Positions 1-8,653 are shown, counted from the stretch's first letter. The stretch: DNA of 64,000 nt from Ketobacter sp036337295 (GCA_036337295.1 JAYZEN010000007.1:744001-808000), one strand, 5' to 3'. The notes: generated by a model from the sequence alone, not told the origin. Translations and numbers: made by a program.

Positions 1-1
1 A

Positions 2-1198
2 GGGAAACTGGAATTCACCCAGGTACCCTTCGATCACCCGCTTTATATCATGTATTCCTCCGGTACCACCGGCGTGCCCAAGTGCATTGTGCACACCACC
101 GGAGGTACACTGCTGCAGCACCGTAAAGAGCACAGCCTGCACGCGGACCTGAAAGCCGAAGACGTGTTCTTCTATTTCACCACCTGTGGCTGGATGATGT
201 GGAACTGGCTGATCAGCGGCCTGGCCAGCGGCGCTACTCTGGTGTTGTTTGATGGTTCTCCATTTCACCCCAAAGCGTCTGCCCTGATTGACATGATAGA
301 TGAAGAGGGTATCAGCCTGTTTGGCACCAGTGCCAAATACTTATCGGCGCTGGAAAAGGCCGGTGTCAAACCCCGGGAATCCCACCAGTTGAGCCGGTTA
401 AAGGGAATCTTCTCCACCGGGTCTCCGCTCTCTCATGAGAGCTTTGACTATGTCTATCGGGATTTCAAAGCCAATCTTTGCCTATCGTCCATCTCTGGCG
501 GCACCGATATCATCAGCTGTTTCGCGCTGGGTAATCCGGTGCTGCCGGTGGCTCGCGGCGAGCTGCAGTGCATCGGCCTGGGCATGGATGTGAGAATTTT
601 CGATGAGCAGGGCAGGGCAGTCGTCAATGAAAAAGGCGAGCTGGTGTGCCTGAATGCCTTTCCATCCTGTCCTGCCGGATTCTGGAATGACGCCGATGCC
701 GCGAAGTTCCATGGTGCCTATTTCGACCGCTTTGACGGCGTCTGGGCTCACGGTGATTATGGTGAGATCACGGACCGCGGCAGCATGATCATCTATGGCC
801 GTTCAGATGCCGTGCTCAATCCGGGTGGGGTGCGCATCGGCACTGCGGAAATCTATCGCCAGGTGGAGCAGCTGGATTTCGTATTGGAAAGCGTGGTGGT
901 AGGGCAGGACTGGCAGGATGATGTGCGGGTTATTCTGTTTGTACGACTGAAAGAGGGCGAACACCTGGATGACGAGAAAATCGCCATTATCAAATCCACG
1001 ATCCGAACCAATACCACACCCCGGCATGTGCCTGCTAAAATTATACAAATCGCCGATATACCCCGCACAATCAGTGGTAAGATTGCGGAATTGGCGGTAC
1101 GTAAAGTGATTCATGGAGAAGCGGTGAAAAATACCGATGCTTTGGCCAACCCTGAATCACTGGCATTGTATTCAAATTTGGAAGCACTGCAGAGCTGA
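2..1198 (+). CDS. Acetoacetyl-CoA synthetase, C-terminal part (cut by left edge)
   Basis: Adenylate-forming enzyme that activates acetoacetate to acetoacetyl-CoA in the cytoplasm, linking ketone bodies or PHB breakdown to central metabolism. The frame is open to the left edge, so the N-terminal portion is missing; 398 residues are present. The P-loop-like signature YSSGTTGVPK lies at about residues 18-27 of the visible part, followed by CGWMMWN, and the C-terminal lid with IPRTISGK near the end. The long C-terminal half and the PKCIVHTTGG wording fit the acetoacetyl-CoA synthetase subfamily better than acetyl-CoA synthetase. An internal ATG at 50 is not the true start because coding continues upstream. 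The msrA-like gene follows closely on the same strand. Confidence 0.85.
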   Translation, partial: GKLEFTQVPFDHPLYIMYSSGTTGVPKCIVHTTGGTLLQHRKEHSLHADLKAEDVFFYFTTCGWMMWNWLISGLASGATLVLFDGSPFHPKASALIDMIDEEGISLFGTSAKYLSALEKAGVKPRESHQLSRLKGIFSTGSPLSHESFDYVYRDFKANLCLSSISGGTDIISCFALGNPVLPVARGELQCIGLGMDVRIFDEQGRAVVNEKGELVCLNAFPSCPAGFWNDADAAKFHGAYFDRFDGVWAHGDYGEITDRGSMIIYGRSDAVLNPGGVRIGTAEIYRQVEQLDFVLESVVVGQDWQDDVRVILFVRLKEGEHLDDEKIAIIKSTIRTNTTPRHVPAKIIQIADIPRTISGKIAELAVRKVIHGEAVKNTDALANPESLALYSNLEALQS

Positions 1199-1228
1199 GT
1201 TCTGCACCACGTGGAATGGGTTGCCCTG

Positions 1229-1888
1229 ATGGACTGGATGTTCGGTAGTCGAAAAAACAAATTAAAACTCCCCACGGAAGAAGAAGCGTTGCCGGGTCGG
1301 GCTACCCCATTGAAAGTGGAGGTGTTGCACGCCGTGTTGCAAACCGAATTGAAGCCTCCGTATCCAGAGGGCACGGAAACGGCCTACTTTGGTATGGGCT
1401 GCTTTTGGGGCGCTGAAAAGCTGTTCTGGAATGTGCCGGGCGTACACACCACCGCGGTGGGCTATGGTGCAGGGCTTACCCCCAATCCAACCTATGAAGA
1501 GGTTTGCAGCGGCCTGACCGGTCACAACGAGCTGGTGAAAGTGGTGTTCCATCCGCATCAGACCAGCTTTCAGAGTTTGTTGAAAATCTTCTGGGAGAAC
1601 CACAATCCCTGTGAAGGTATGCGGCAGGGCAATGATGTGGGTACCCAGTACCGTTCTGGCATCTATCCCACGTCGCCAGAGCAGCGAGCTGAGGCCGAGG
1701 CGACACAAGCGGCCTATAACCGGGCACTGACCGAGCGGGGACTGGAACCCAGTACCACAGAAATTGTGGATCGCTTCGATTTCTATTATGCAGAAGAATA
1801 TCACCAGCAGTATCTGGCGAAGAATCCCGCTGGCTATTGTCCCAACCATGGCTGCGATGCCACTGGCTTACCCCGGTTGCCAGACTAG
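1229..1888 (+). CDS. msrA: Peptide-methionine (S)-S-oxide reductase MsrA
   Basis: Repairs oxidised proteins by reducing methionine-S-sulfoxide; cytoplasmic. The catalytic motif GCFWG is present, with the nucleophilic Cys inside FGMGCFWGAE, and the C-terminal part carries the recycling cysteines in YCPNHGC. The reading frame can be extended to a GTG at 1211, but ATG 1229 has a GGAATGGG stretch eight bases upstream and gives about 219 residues, normal for the family; ATG 1238 is also possible. It lies about 30 bases behind the acetoacetyl-CoA synthetase gene and may be co-transcribed. The N-terminal MFGSRKNKLKLPTEEEALPGR segment resembles the extension of long proteobacterial MsrA proteins. Function is well supported; only the exact start is uncertain. 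Confidence 0.93.
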   Translation: MDWMFGSRKNKLKLPTEEEALPGRATPLKVEVLHAVLQTELKPPYPEGTETAYFGMGCFWGAEKLFWNVPGVHTTAVGYGAGLTPNPTYEEVCSGLTGHNELVKVVFHPHQTSFQSLLKIFWENHNPCEGMRQGNDVGTQYRSGIYPTSPEQRAEAEATQAAYNRALTERGLEPSTTEIVDRFDFYYAEEYHQQYLAKNPAGYCPNHGCDATGLPRLPD

Positions 1889-1975
1889 CCCTGGCGGCAT
1901 CTTAAATATGCGGATGAAATCGCAACTGTCATAGTCCTGCAATCAAAATGCTATAAAACGGCTGCATTCGTTGTA

Positions 1976-3025
1976 ATGGAGCCTCCTTTCTTGACTCTTA
2001 TACGTTCCGACCGGGTCCTCAAAGGCCTGCCTGAGCTTTATCAAATGGACCGGTGGCTCGAACAACCGGATTTGCCCGCCCGAATTCACACACTGACCGC
2101 CATTGAGTGCGGTGATGACTGCCTGCCCATCTATTGTTTTGAGATTGGCAACGCCAAGGCAGACGTGCCCACCGTGATTTTTACCGGTGGTGTGCATGGA
2201 GTGGAACGCATAGGCACCCAGGTAATTCTGTCGTTCATGCACACGCTGTTCAACCGGATGGACTGGGATGAAAGCCTGGATGCCATGCTGGACGACGTGC
2301 GTATTCTGTTTGTGCCGTTGGTCAATCCTTCCGGCATGTTGCGGCGTACCCGCAGCAATCTCAATGGCGTGGACCTGATGCGCAACGCGCCCATTGATGC
2401 TACCGGAAAAGTGCCTTTTTTACTGGGTGGGCAACGTTTTAGCCGGCATATACCCTGGTATCGGGGGCGTCGGGACGAACCCATGGAGAAAGAGGCCAAC
2501 GCCGTCATTCGCATGGTGGAGAGCATTGTCAAGGAATCCAGCTTTGTGATTTCCCTAGATTGCCATTCCGGTTTCGGGCATCAGGATCAGGTGTGGTTTC
2601 CCTATGCCTATACGCCGGATCCGTTTGACGACATCGGGGAAATGTTTGCCCTCAGGTTGTTGTTCCGGCGCACCCATCCCACCTTCAGTTTTTATCTAAT
2701 CGAGCCCCAGTCCCGTAATTACACCACGCACGGGGATCTGTGGGATCATGTTTACAAACAAACTCTGAATACCCGTAAAGGTACTTATCTTCCCTTAACG
2801 CTGGAGATGGGGTCCTGGCTCTGGATCAAGAAAAACCCCCTGCAGATGTTCAACGCCCTGGGCGTATTCAATCCCGTATTGCCCCACCGCCATGAGCGGG
2901 TGCTGCGCCGGCATCAGTGTTTGATGGAGTTTTTGATTCGGGCGACAGCCAGCTTCAGAAACTGGCTGCCTCATCCGTCAGATCGCAGGGAATGGATGCA
3001 CCAGGCGATTGAGTATTGGTATTAG
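1976..3025 (+). CDS. M14-family zinc carboxypeptidase-like protein
   Basis: Predicted zinc-dependent carboxypeptidase or amidase of the M14 (succinylglutamate desuccinylase/AstE-like) superfamily. The zinc-binding HxxE appears as GGVHGVE, a downstream NPSGMLRRTRSNLNGVDLMRN segment matches the usual substrate-binding Arg/Asn region, and the third zinc ligand is probably the His in LDCHSGFG. LTLEMGSW near the C-terminus could supply the catalytic Glu. No signal peptide is seen, so it is probably cytoplasmic. The ATG at 1976 is used; upstream there is only a weak ribosome site. The last 71 bases overlap the 3' end of the convergent acyltransferase gene. The substrate cannot be told from sequence. 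Confidence 0.75.
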   Translation: MEPPFLTLIRSDRVLKGLPELYQMDRWLEQPDLPARIHTLTAIECGDDCLPIYCFEIGNAKADVPTVIFTGGVHGVERIGTQVILSFMHTLFNRMDWDESLDAMLDDVRILFVPLVNPSGMLRRTRSNLNGVDLMRNAPIDATGKVPFLLGGQRFSRHIPWYRGRRDEPMEKEANAVIRMVESIVKESSFVISLDCHSGFGHQDQVWFPYAYTPDPFDDIGEMFALRLLFRRTHPTFSFYLIEPQSRNYTTHGDLWDHVYKQTLNTRKGTYLPLTLEMGSWLWIKKNPLQMFNALGVFNPVLPHRHERVLRRHQCLMEFLIRATASFRNWLPHPSDRREWMHQAIEYWY

Positions 3026-3779
3026 CCTGATACTGGGCATGATGACCGGCTACAGACGAGGCCACTTCCTGCTGCACCCCTTTAACAAACTTATCCAGTT
3101 CTGTCAGGTCTACGGGGCGCACCGGTAGAAATTCCACGGTAGCGGTAACGCGCTCGTGACGCAGCAGATTCCATAAGTGCTCAGCGAATTCATCGTCGCC
3201 GATAAACGGGACCGGATTCTTTTCTGCAGACGCCAGGTGGTAATGTATGGCCACCGGACAGACGTTGATTTCGGTGTGTTGGGCCGCCTTGAACAGTTTG
3301 CCGTGAAAACGCCGAACCTGCCTGCCATCACTGGTGGTGCCTTCAGGAAAGAACAACACCGAGCGCCCTTCATCCAGATAGTCGGCGATGGACTGTGACA
3401 CCCGCTCTGCATCACCGGAGCCTCGCTGGATAAACAGGGTGCCGGTACCGTCCGCCAACTTGCCGATGATGGGCCAGTTCCGCACTTCGGCCTTCGACAG
3501 AAAATTCAGTTGGGACAAACCCCCGATCAGGGGAATGTCGATCCAGGAAACATGGTTACTGACAAACAAAACCCCCTTGCCGTGTTCGGGCTTTGGTATA
3601 TCACCTTTGATACTGACATCAATGCCCAGCAGGCGGGTGGTCCGTGCCAACCACCATTGTTTGGTGCGTTTTACCAGTTTGGTTTTATTGTTCCAGAGCG
3701 AGCCGGTCAGCACCAGCAACAGCACGCCCGCCAGGATGTGCAAGAACAGGCGGGCGGCTGACCAACATTGTTTTATCAT
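2955..3779 (-). CDS. olsA: Lyso-ornithine lipid / 1-acylglycerol-phosphate acyltransferase (OlsA/PlsC type)
   Basis: Membrane-associated O-acyltransferase of the PlsC family, 274 residues. The catalytic HX4D motif is NHVSWID and the substrate-binding FPEGTTSDG motif follows; a hydrophobic segment (FLHILAGVLLLVLTG) near the N-terminus should anchor it in the inner membrane. The frame extends upstream to 3881, but ATG 3779 overlaps the upstream olsB stop by four bases (ATGA), which fixes the start. Coupling to an OlsB-type N-acyltransferase indicates the second acylation step of ornithine lipid synthesis, making phosphorus-free membrane lipids. By sequence alone a general PlsC role in phosphatidic acid synthesis is possible. 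The 3' end overlaps the convergent peptidase gene by 71 bases. Confidence 0.82.
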   Translation of the reverse strand: MIKQCWSAARLFLHILAGVLLLVLTGSLWNNKTKLVKRTKQWWLARTTRLLGIDVSIKGDIPKPEHGKGVLFVSNHVSWIDIPLIGGLSQLNFLSKAEVRNWPIIGKLADGTGTLFIQRGSGDAERVSQSIADYLDEGRSVLFFPEGTTSDGRQVRRFHGKLFKAAQHTEINVCPVAIHYHLASAEKNPVPFIGDDEFAEHLWNLLRHERVTATVEFLPVRPVDLTELDKFVKGVQQEVASSVAGHHAQYQANTNTQSPGASIPCDLTDEAASF

Positions 3780-4564
3780 GCCGCTTCGCGATCCTTCAGG
3801 AAGTGACGGGCGTAGCGATTGGCAACGTTGTTGATGTCCAGCAGTACAAACAGGTCGGCTACGTTGAAGTCCGGATCCCAACAGGCTTCACCACAGATGC
3901 GGGCGCCCATTCGGGTATAGGCTTTCAACAGCGGCGGGAAGTTCGCTTTGCCCTGCTGCAACCCTTTGCGCAGTTTGAAGGGGACTTTGGGGCTGACCCG
4001 GAACTCATCATCCGCCATGTATTTTTCCCGGATCACCGGATTCAGTGCCGCCAGTGTTTCACCACCGTCTTCCAGGGAAACGCTGGCGCAGCCGAACAGA
4101 TACTGGTAATCGTTTTCCTGCATGAATTTTGCGAGAAAAGCCCACAGGACGGCGATGGTGGCACCATTGCGGTGTTCGGGGTGAATGCAGGTGCGGCCGA
4201 TTTCTAGAAAGCGGCCCGGGCGGTCGATCACGTTGCTGATGTCAAACTCATGGCTGGAGTAGTAACGTCCGAAACGCTTGGCCAGATCGCAGGTAAGAAC
4301 CCGGGTATAGCCGATGATTTCCCCGTCGTGCTGAGTGCGCACCACCAGGTGAAGACAATGATCATCCAGTTCGTCCACATCGATAGGATGGCCGTTCCAA
4401 ACCATATTGACGGGAAGCTCGACTTTGTACTCTTCGCAGAAAACTTCATAGCGCATTTTCTGTGCGCAGCGAATTTCCTGCTCCGTCGTGATGAATTCGG
4501 CAAAAATTCGAGGCTTTTGACTGAATTCCACTGAGCGCTGAGTAAGGTTTTGTTCCTGAAGCAT
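3776..4564 (-). CDS. olsB: L-ornithine N-alpha-acyltransferase (OlsB type)
   Basis: GNAT-fold acyltransferase of the hemolysin-like/OlsB family, 262 residues. OlsB transfers a 3-hydroxyacyl chain from ACP to the alpha-amino group of ornithine, the first step of ornithine lipid synthesis. Visible family features are RYEVFCEEY in the N-terminal half, the acyl-donor region EIGRTCIHPEHRNGATIAVLW, and LFGCASVS. The distal gene olsA overlaps it by four bases, and this order and tight coupling match known olsB-olsA operons. The ATG at 4564 was chosen because it is the first in frame and gives a family-length protein. Cytoplasmic face of the inner membrane. Expression under phosphate limitation is typical, but no Pho box was identified here. 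Confidence 0.85.
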   Translation of the reverse strand: MLQEQNLTQRSVEFSQKPRIFAEFITTEQEIRCAQKMRYEVFCEEYKVELPVNMVWNGHPIDVDELDDHCLHLVVRTQHDGEIIGYTRVLTCDLAKRFGRYYSSHEFDISNVIDRPGRFLEIGRTCIHPEHRNGATIAVLWAFLAKFMQENDYQYLFGCASVSLEDGGETLAALNPVIREKYMADDEFRVSPKVPFKLRKGLQQGKANFPPLLKAYTRMGARICGEACWDPDFNVADLFVLLDINNVANRYARHFLKDREAA

Positions 4565-4662
4565 CTTGATCTCCGCAATATATGAAACCTCGATGCTGAC
4601 TTTAGATCGCTACTGTTGCTTGAACGTGAAGGATTAATGAATAAATTAAGACAGAGTCAGGT

Positions 4663-4690
4663 GGCATGTGACGTCATCGCATCACATGCC
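4663..4690. repeat. Perfect 9-bp inverted repeat (hairpin)
   Basis: GGCATGTGA at 4663-4671 pairs with TCACATGCC at 4682-4690 across a ten-base loop. It sits just downstream of the chalcone-isomerase-like gene (minus strand) and upstream of olsB, so it may be a terminator or processing hairpin. No T-run follows on the minus strand, which weakens the terminator reading. Confidence 0.45.
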
Positions 4691-4710
4691 GGACCGGACC
4701 AGAACACCGC

Positions 4711-5277
4711 TCAGCCCTTAAGGCCGAGCATCTCTTTCTTCAACGATTTCTGCGCCGGGCGATCCGATATCCAGATGCCGAACAGGGCGGATTTGAAGGC
4801 CACGTCACCTTTGATAAGCTGGGCATTCTGTCCGTTCTTGACGATCTGCACTCCGGTACCCGGCTGATAAATGAAATCGAAAATATCGCCTTCTTTGATG
4901 GGCTCGGCGAAGGTTGCCAGAAACTGGTCGATTTCAGCCTGCAGTGGTGCTGTCTCTCCGTGAGTGGCGTTGTCGAATCCCTCCACAGTGGCTTTGGTCA
5001 TCTTCTCACTGGTAATCATGCCGGAAATGATGTGCAGGCGAATGGCCATCGGTTCCGATGCCTGCAGGATGGCATCCCCGTCGGTTTGCTTGGCGGGGAG
5101 GTAGAGCCCACCCACATACAGGTCCAGCAACCATTTGTCCCGGATACCGGCGCCATTCAGTTGCAATTCAGTACCTCCGGCTTGCATGGAATCCGGCAGG
5201 GTAATGCCGCCAATGTCCAGAGAGTAGGCCGCAGAACTCAAAACGTATGCGGCGAGCAGAGCGAAAAGCTTCTTCAT
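4711..5277 (-). CDS. Exported chalcone isomerase-like protein
   Basis: Exported protein of the bacterial chalcone isomerase-like family, 188 residues. The first 19 residues form a signal peptide (MKKLFALLAAYVLSSAAYS), so the mature protein is periplasmic. The body has the family pattern: GGITLPDSM, LNGAGIRDKWLLDLYVGGLYLP, a central IISGMITSEKM, and the C-terminal FKSALFGIWISDRP that usually ends the domain. Bacterial members lack a proven chalcone isomerase activity and may bind fatty-acid-like ligands; the function is unknown. It lies upstream of, and on the same strand as, the olsBA pair, separated by about 146 bases containing a hairpin, so it is probably a separate unit. Confidence 0.8.
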   Translation of the reverse strand: MKKLFALLAAYVLSSAAYSLDIGGITLPDSMQAGGTELQLNGAGIRDKWLLDLYVGGLYLPAKQTDGDAILQASEPMAIRLHIISGMITSEKMTKATVEGFDNATHGETAPLQAEIDQFLATFAEPIKEGDIFDFIYQPGTGVQIVKNGQNAQLIKGDVAFKSALFGIWISDRPAQKSLKKEMLGLKG

Positions 5278-5769
5278 CCTTTAAGTACTCCAATTGATCT
5301 AAAAGAGGGCAGTGCGTAGCCCTAACAAAATTAGCAAAGCCGCGCTATTTCTATGGGTAGAGCGACGGCGCTAGTGTAATGGATTTTTATGGTCTTATAA
5401 CCGCTCCTTTCGGACTATCGTCTTGTTTTTGAGGTGGGCAGGATTGGTGCGGGCTGTATAAAAAGCGATCGGCACAGTTTGGTGCGTTGCTGATGTCACT
5501 AACTGTTTGATTTTTCCCGGCCATTTTGTCCTAATAGACGAAGCCGCATTGGCGCGGGGGACGGGCTGTGCTGCCTGATTTGCTATTGACCTACCTGACA
5601 TAAAACGGCAAGATACCTCGCGCTTTTAACTAGGGCGGTCAAAGTATAGGTAATTCACTGTACTATCCTGTTCGGTGCCTGTACTGTCGACGATCGCGTG
5701 GTGTCCCCCTCCGAATCAGGAGCGGAACGACACCGTAAATCCACATTCCATTATAAAGCCGAGGGTTCC
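5278..5769. other. Intergenic region between the chalcone isomerase-like gene and etfB
   Basis: This 492-base stretch should hold the divergent promoters of the chalcone-isomerase-like gene and etfBA. A TTGACC hexamer at 5586-5591 could be a -35 element, but no good -10 lies at the proper distance. A short antisense frame at 5395-5601 and an in-frame extension of etfB to 5698 show no protein-like features and were not called. No RNA gene was recognised. Confidence 0.5.
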
Positions 5770-6516
5770 ATGAAGGTTCTTGTTGCTGTCAAACGAGTTG
5801 TTGACTACAACGTTAAGGTTCGGGTGGCTGCTGATCACAGCGGTGTCGACCTGACTAACGTCAAGATGGCCATGAACCCCTTCTGCGAAATCGCTGTTGA
5901 AGAAGCTGTTCGTTTAAAAGAGAAGGGGGTTGCTACCGAGATTATCGCGGTGGCCGTAGGTCCTAAAGAAGCTCAGGAGCAAATCCGTACTGCTCTGGCG
6001 CTGGGTGCTGATCGTGGCATTCTGGTTGAAGCAGCCGATGTGCAGCCACTGGGTGTTGCCAAATTGCTCAAAGCCATTGTTGATGAAGAAAAGCCTGAGC
6101 TGGTGATTCTGGGTAAGCAGGCTATCGACGGCGACAACAACCAGACTGGCCAGATGCTGGCGGCATTGGCTGGTATGGCTCAGGGCACTTTCGCTTCTGA
6201 AGTGAACGTGGCCGACGGCTCCGTTAAAGTGACCCGTGAAATCGACGGCGGCCTGCAGACTGTAGACCTGAAACTGCCGGCGGTTGTAACCACTGACCTG
6301 CGTCTCAACGAACCCCGCTACGCTTCTCTGCCCAACATCATGAAAGCCAAGAAGAAGCCCCTGGATGTCAAAGCTCCGGGCGACTATGGCGTTGACGTTA
6401 CTCCGCTGGTGAAGACTGTTAAAGTCGAGCCGCCTGCCGAACGTCAGGCTGGTATCAAGGTAGCCGACGTTGCAGAGTTGGTTGACAAGCTGAAAAACGA
6501 AGCGAAGGTGATCTAA
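5770..6516 (+). CDS. etfB: Electron transfer flavoprotein beta subunit
   Basis: Small subunit of the FAD/AMP-binding electron transfer flavoprotein, which carries electrons from acyl-CoA dehydrogenases to ETF-quinone oxidoreductase during fatty-acid and amino-acid oxidation. The N-terminus MKVLVAVKRVVDYNVKVRV is typical; the signature VILGKQAIDGDNNQTGQ and the recognition-loop region with LRLNEPRYASLPNIMKAKKKP are clear. The frame extends upstream to 5698, but ATG 5770 has a GAGGG ribosome site and matches the family start, giving 248 residues. Its TAA stop overlaps the etfA ATG by one base (TAATG), so the subunits are translationally coupled. Cytoplasmic. Confidence 0.97.
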   Translation: MKVLVAVKRVVDYNVKVRVAADHSGVDLTNVKMAMNPFCEIAVEEAVRLKEKGVATEIIAVAVGPKEAQEQIRTALALGADRGILVEAADVQPLGVAKLLKAIVDEEKPELVILGKQAIDGDNNQTGQMLAALAGMAQGTFASEVNVADGSVKVTREIDGGLQTVDLKLPAVVTTDLRLNEPRYASLPNIMKAKKKPLDVKAPGDYGVDVTPLVKTVKVEPPAERQAGIKVADVAELVDKLKNEAKVI

Positions 6517-7445
6517 TGAGCGTATTAGTCTATGCAGAACACGATAATGCCAGCTTGAAGGGTGTTACCCTGAACACTGTAGCAGCTGCTCAGGCCATCG
6601 GTGGTGATATCACAGTATTGGTCGCCGGTTCCGGTTGTGCCGCAGTGGCAGAAGCTGCAGCCAAGATTGCAGGCGTTTCCAAAGTATTGCTGGCAGACGA
6701 TGCCGCCTACGAACACCAACTGGCGGAAAACGTCGCCGACCTGGTTGCTGAAGTGGGCAAAGGCTACAGCCACATCCTGGCCCCTGCCACCACTTCCGGT
6801 AAAAACTTCCTGCCCCGCGTAGCGGCGTTGCTGGATGTGCAGATGATTTCTGAAGTCTCCGGTGTGGTGAGCGCAACCACATTCCAGCGTCCAATTTACG
6901 CAGGTAACGCGATTGCTACCGTTGAGAGCTCTCAGGCGACCAACGTGTTGACCGTACGTGGCACCTCGTTTGATCCGGTTGCCGCAGAAGGTGGTTCTGC
7001 TGCTGTTGAGAACCTGGGTGTTGCCAAAGACGCCGGCGTTTCCTCCTTCGTGGGTGAAGAGCTGGCCAAGAGCGATCGTCCTGAGTTGACTGCTGCCAAG
7101 ATCGTTATCTCAGGTGGTCGCGGCATGCAAAACGGCGATAACTTCGAGATGCTGTACAAAGTGGCAGACAAGCTGGGTGCTGCTGTGGGTGCTTCCCGCG
7201 CCGCGGTAGACGCCGGTTTTGTTCCCAACGATATGCAGGTTGGTCAAACCGGTAAGATTGTTGCGCCGCAGCTTTACGTTGCTGTTGGCATCTCCGGTGC
7301 GATCCAGCATCTGGCCGGTATGAAAGACAGTAAAGTCATTGTTGCCATCAACAAAGACGAAGAAGCCCCGATCTTCCAGGTGGCGGATTACGGCCTGGTT
7401 GCTGATTTGTTTGAAGCGGTTCCTGAACTGGAAAAGCTTGTATAA
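6516..7445 (+). CDS. etfA: Electron transfer flavoprotein alpha subunit
   Basis: Large FAD-binding subunit of electron transfer flavoprotein, 309 residues, the normal length. The N-terminal domain starts MSVLVYAEHDN; the C-terminal FAD-binding domain shows SGGRGMQNGDNFEMLYKVADKLGAAVGASRAAVDAG, then GQTGKIVAPQLYVAVGISGAIQHLAGMKDSK and INKDEEAPIFQVADYG, all family hallmarks. It starts inside the etfB stop codon. A strong terminator follows 25 bases behind its stop, so etfBA forms a closed two-gene operon. The quinone reductase partner is not in the window. Confidence 0.97.
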   Translation: MSVLVYAEHDNASLKGVTLNTVAAAQAIGGDITVLVAGSGCAAVAEAAAKIAGVSKVLLADDAAYEHQLAENVADLVAEVGKGYSHILAPATTSGKNFLPRVAALLDVQMISEVSGVVSATTFQRPIYAGNAIATVESSQATNVLTVRGTSFDPVAAEGGSAAVENLGVAKDAGVSSFVGEELAKSDRPELTAAKIVISGGRGMQNGDNFEMLYKVADKLGAAVGASRAAVDAGFVPNDMQVGQTGKIVAPQLYVAVGISGAIQHLAGMKDSKVIVAINKDEEAPIFQVADYGLVADLFEAVPELEKLV

Positions 7446-7470
7446 CCCAGCAAGACAGGCTAAAAAGAAA

Positions 7471-7494
7471 GCCCGGTTTCGACCGGGCTTTTTT
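7471..7494 (+). terminator. Rho-independent terminator of etfBA
   Basis: Stem GCCCGGT (7471-7477) / ACCGGGC (7482-7488) with a TTCG loop, followed directly by six T. It lies 25 bases behind the etfA stop. Confidence 0.93.
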
Positions 7495-7531
7495 ATTTTC
7501 CGGGAACATAATAAGAAGTAGGGGCGTACCA

Positions 7532-8320
7532 ATGGGGCTCACACAATTTCGTCTTTATTCATGTATTTCGCTTTTATTCCTGGCCCAGTATGGCTGGGCA
7601 TCTGATAGCAAGTTATATATTGGGGCCGCTGCGGGTACCAGCAGCTATTCCGGCATTGACGACCTGTTCTACGAGTTGGGGGGTGGCGGCGAACAGAACT
7701 ACGATACGTCAGACAGCGATATTGCCTATCAAATTCAGCTCGGGTGGGAGATATCCCGTTACGTAGCCATCGAAGTGGCCTATTCCGACTATGGAGATGC
7801 CGACAGCGAATATCGATACCAGAACGCAGATGTGAATGGCCACCAGGCGTCGTCCACTGCGGAATACCAAGCCAACCTTACTGCGGCCAATATTTCCATC
7901 AAGGGCATGTTACCGCTGGGGGACACATTTCGGCTGTATGGCAAAGTGGGTTACGCCAAATGGCTGGCGGAAGTGAGCTGGAATGAAACGCTCTATTTTG
8001 ACGATCGGGTGGATAGCCGCAGTACGGGCTCTGATGATGTGGACGGCAACGATGTTTCCTACGCACTGGGACTGGATTTTCGTTTAACGGACAGCCTTAT
8101 ATTGTTCGGGGAGTATTTTACTCAGTTGGCGGAATATGAAGATGTTGCTGGCGAAACCCATGACTGGTTTGAGGCGTCCGCCGTGACCTTGGGTGTGCGT
8201 TGGCAGTTTGACGCGGGCGTGTTTAATCGCAACGGGCCACAATCCCAGTACGGCAACCGCAAGCTGACCGCGTGTGACGACAAATACAAAGACATCTCGG
8301 GCGCCATCTGCAAGCGTTGA
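7532..8320 (+). CDS. Outer-membrane beta-barrel protein (OmpA/OmpW-like porin fold)
   Basis: Predicted outer-membrane protein of about 262 residues. A signal peptide (MGLTQFRLYSCISLLFLAQYGWA) precedes alternating hydrophobic and polar strands typical of a small eight-stranded barrel: KLYIGAAAGTSSY, YQIQLGWEISRYVAIEVAYSDYG, LTAANISIKGMLPL, FRLYGKVGYAKW, VSYALGLDFRLTDSLILFGEYF and AVTLGVRWQF. These resemble the outer-membrane beta-barrel or AcfD/OmpA-like families. Unusually, a tail of about 40 residues containing two cysteines (LTACDDKYKDISGAICKR) follows the last strand instead of a terminal Phe, so it may form a disulfide-bonded periplasmic extension. Specific function unknown. The gene stands between two terminators. 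Confidence 0.75.
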   Translation: MGLTQFRLYSCISLLFLAQYGWASDSKLYIGAAAGTSSYSGIDDLFYELGGGGEQNYDTSDSDIAYQIQLGWEISRYVAIEVAYSDYGDADSEYRYQNADVNGHQASSTAEYQANLTAANISIKGMLPLGDTFRLYGKVGYAKWLAEVSWNETLYFDDRVDSRSTGSDDVDGNDVSYALGLDFRLTDSLILFGEYFTQLAEYEDVAGETHDWFEASAVTLGVRWQFDAGVFNRNGPQSQYGNRKLTACDDKYKDISGAICKR

Positions 8321-8360
8321 ATATAACGCGGTGAAAGAGTCAAACTATCCGTATCAAAAA

Positions 8361-8383
8361 AAAGGGGCACTAGCCCCTTTTTT
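8361..8383. terminator. Bidirectional terminator between convergent genes
   Basis: GGGGC (8364-8368), loop ACTA, GCCCC (8373-8377), flanked by an A-run on the left and a T-run on the right. It can end both the barrel-protein gene (plus) and the YdcH-type gene (minus). Confidence 0.85.
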
Positions 8384-8404
8384 AGATGAGAACCCGCCAA
8401 CACA

Positions 8405-8653
8405 TCAGGCCTGTTCAAAATCCCTGATCATTTTATAGAGTTCGTCTTTCAACAGCAGGCGCTCTTTTTTGCGTACCTCCAGATACTCGTCGCTGGTGTT
8501 CTCTGCGCCGATCTCGATACGGTGAACCTCGTGATCTTTCTCGTGGTACTGGTCGAATAGCTTGGCGAAGTGGTTGTTATTCATTTTCAGTTCATGAATG
8601 GCATCCCGGCTTTCAGGAAATTCGTGCAGCAAATCATGCTTATCCAAGGTCAT
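8405..8653 (-). CDS. YdcH/DUF465 family small coiled protein
   Basis: Small protein of 82 residues matching the YdcH (DUF465) family: a helical hairpin rich in charged residues with HELKMNNNHFAKLFDQYHEKDHEVHRIE and the C-terminal RKKERLLLKDELYKMI. The frame could begin at 8746, but ATG 8653 has a clear ribosome site (AAGGGAG) and the family start MTLDKHDLLHEFPE. Cytoplasmic; the function of the family is not established. It converges on the barrel-protein gene with a shared terminator between them. Confidence 0.85.
   Translation of the reverse strand: MTLDKHDLLHEFPESRDAIHELKMNNNHFAKLFDQYHEKDHEVHRIEIGAENTSDEYLEVRKKERLLLKDELYKMIRDFEQA

Noticed and set aside
3780..3881. N-terminal extension of olsA
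   Set aside because: Would overlap olsB by about 100 bases; the ATGA overlap and the family start support 3779.
5395..5601. Short minus-strand frame in front of etfB
   Set aside because: 68 codons, no ribosome site and no recognisable features; left as intergenic.
5698..5769. N-terminal extension of etfB
   Set aside because: Starts at an unlikely GTG; the extra 24 residues are absent from the family, and the ATG at 5770 has a ribosome site.
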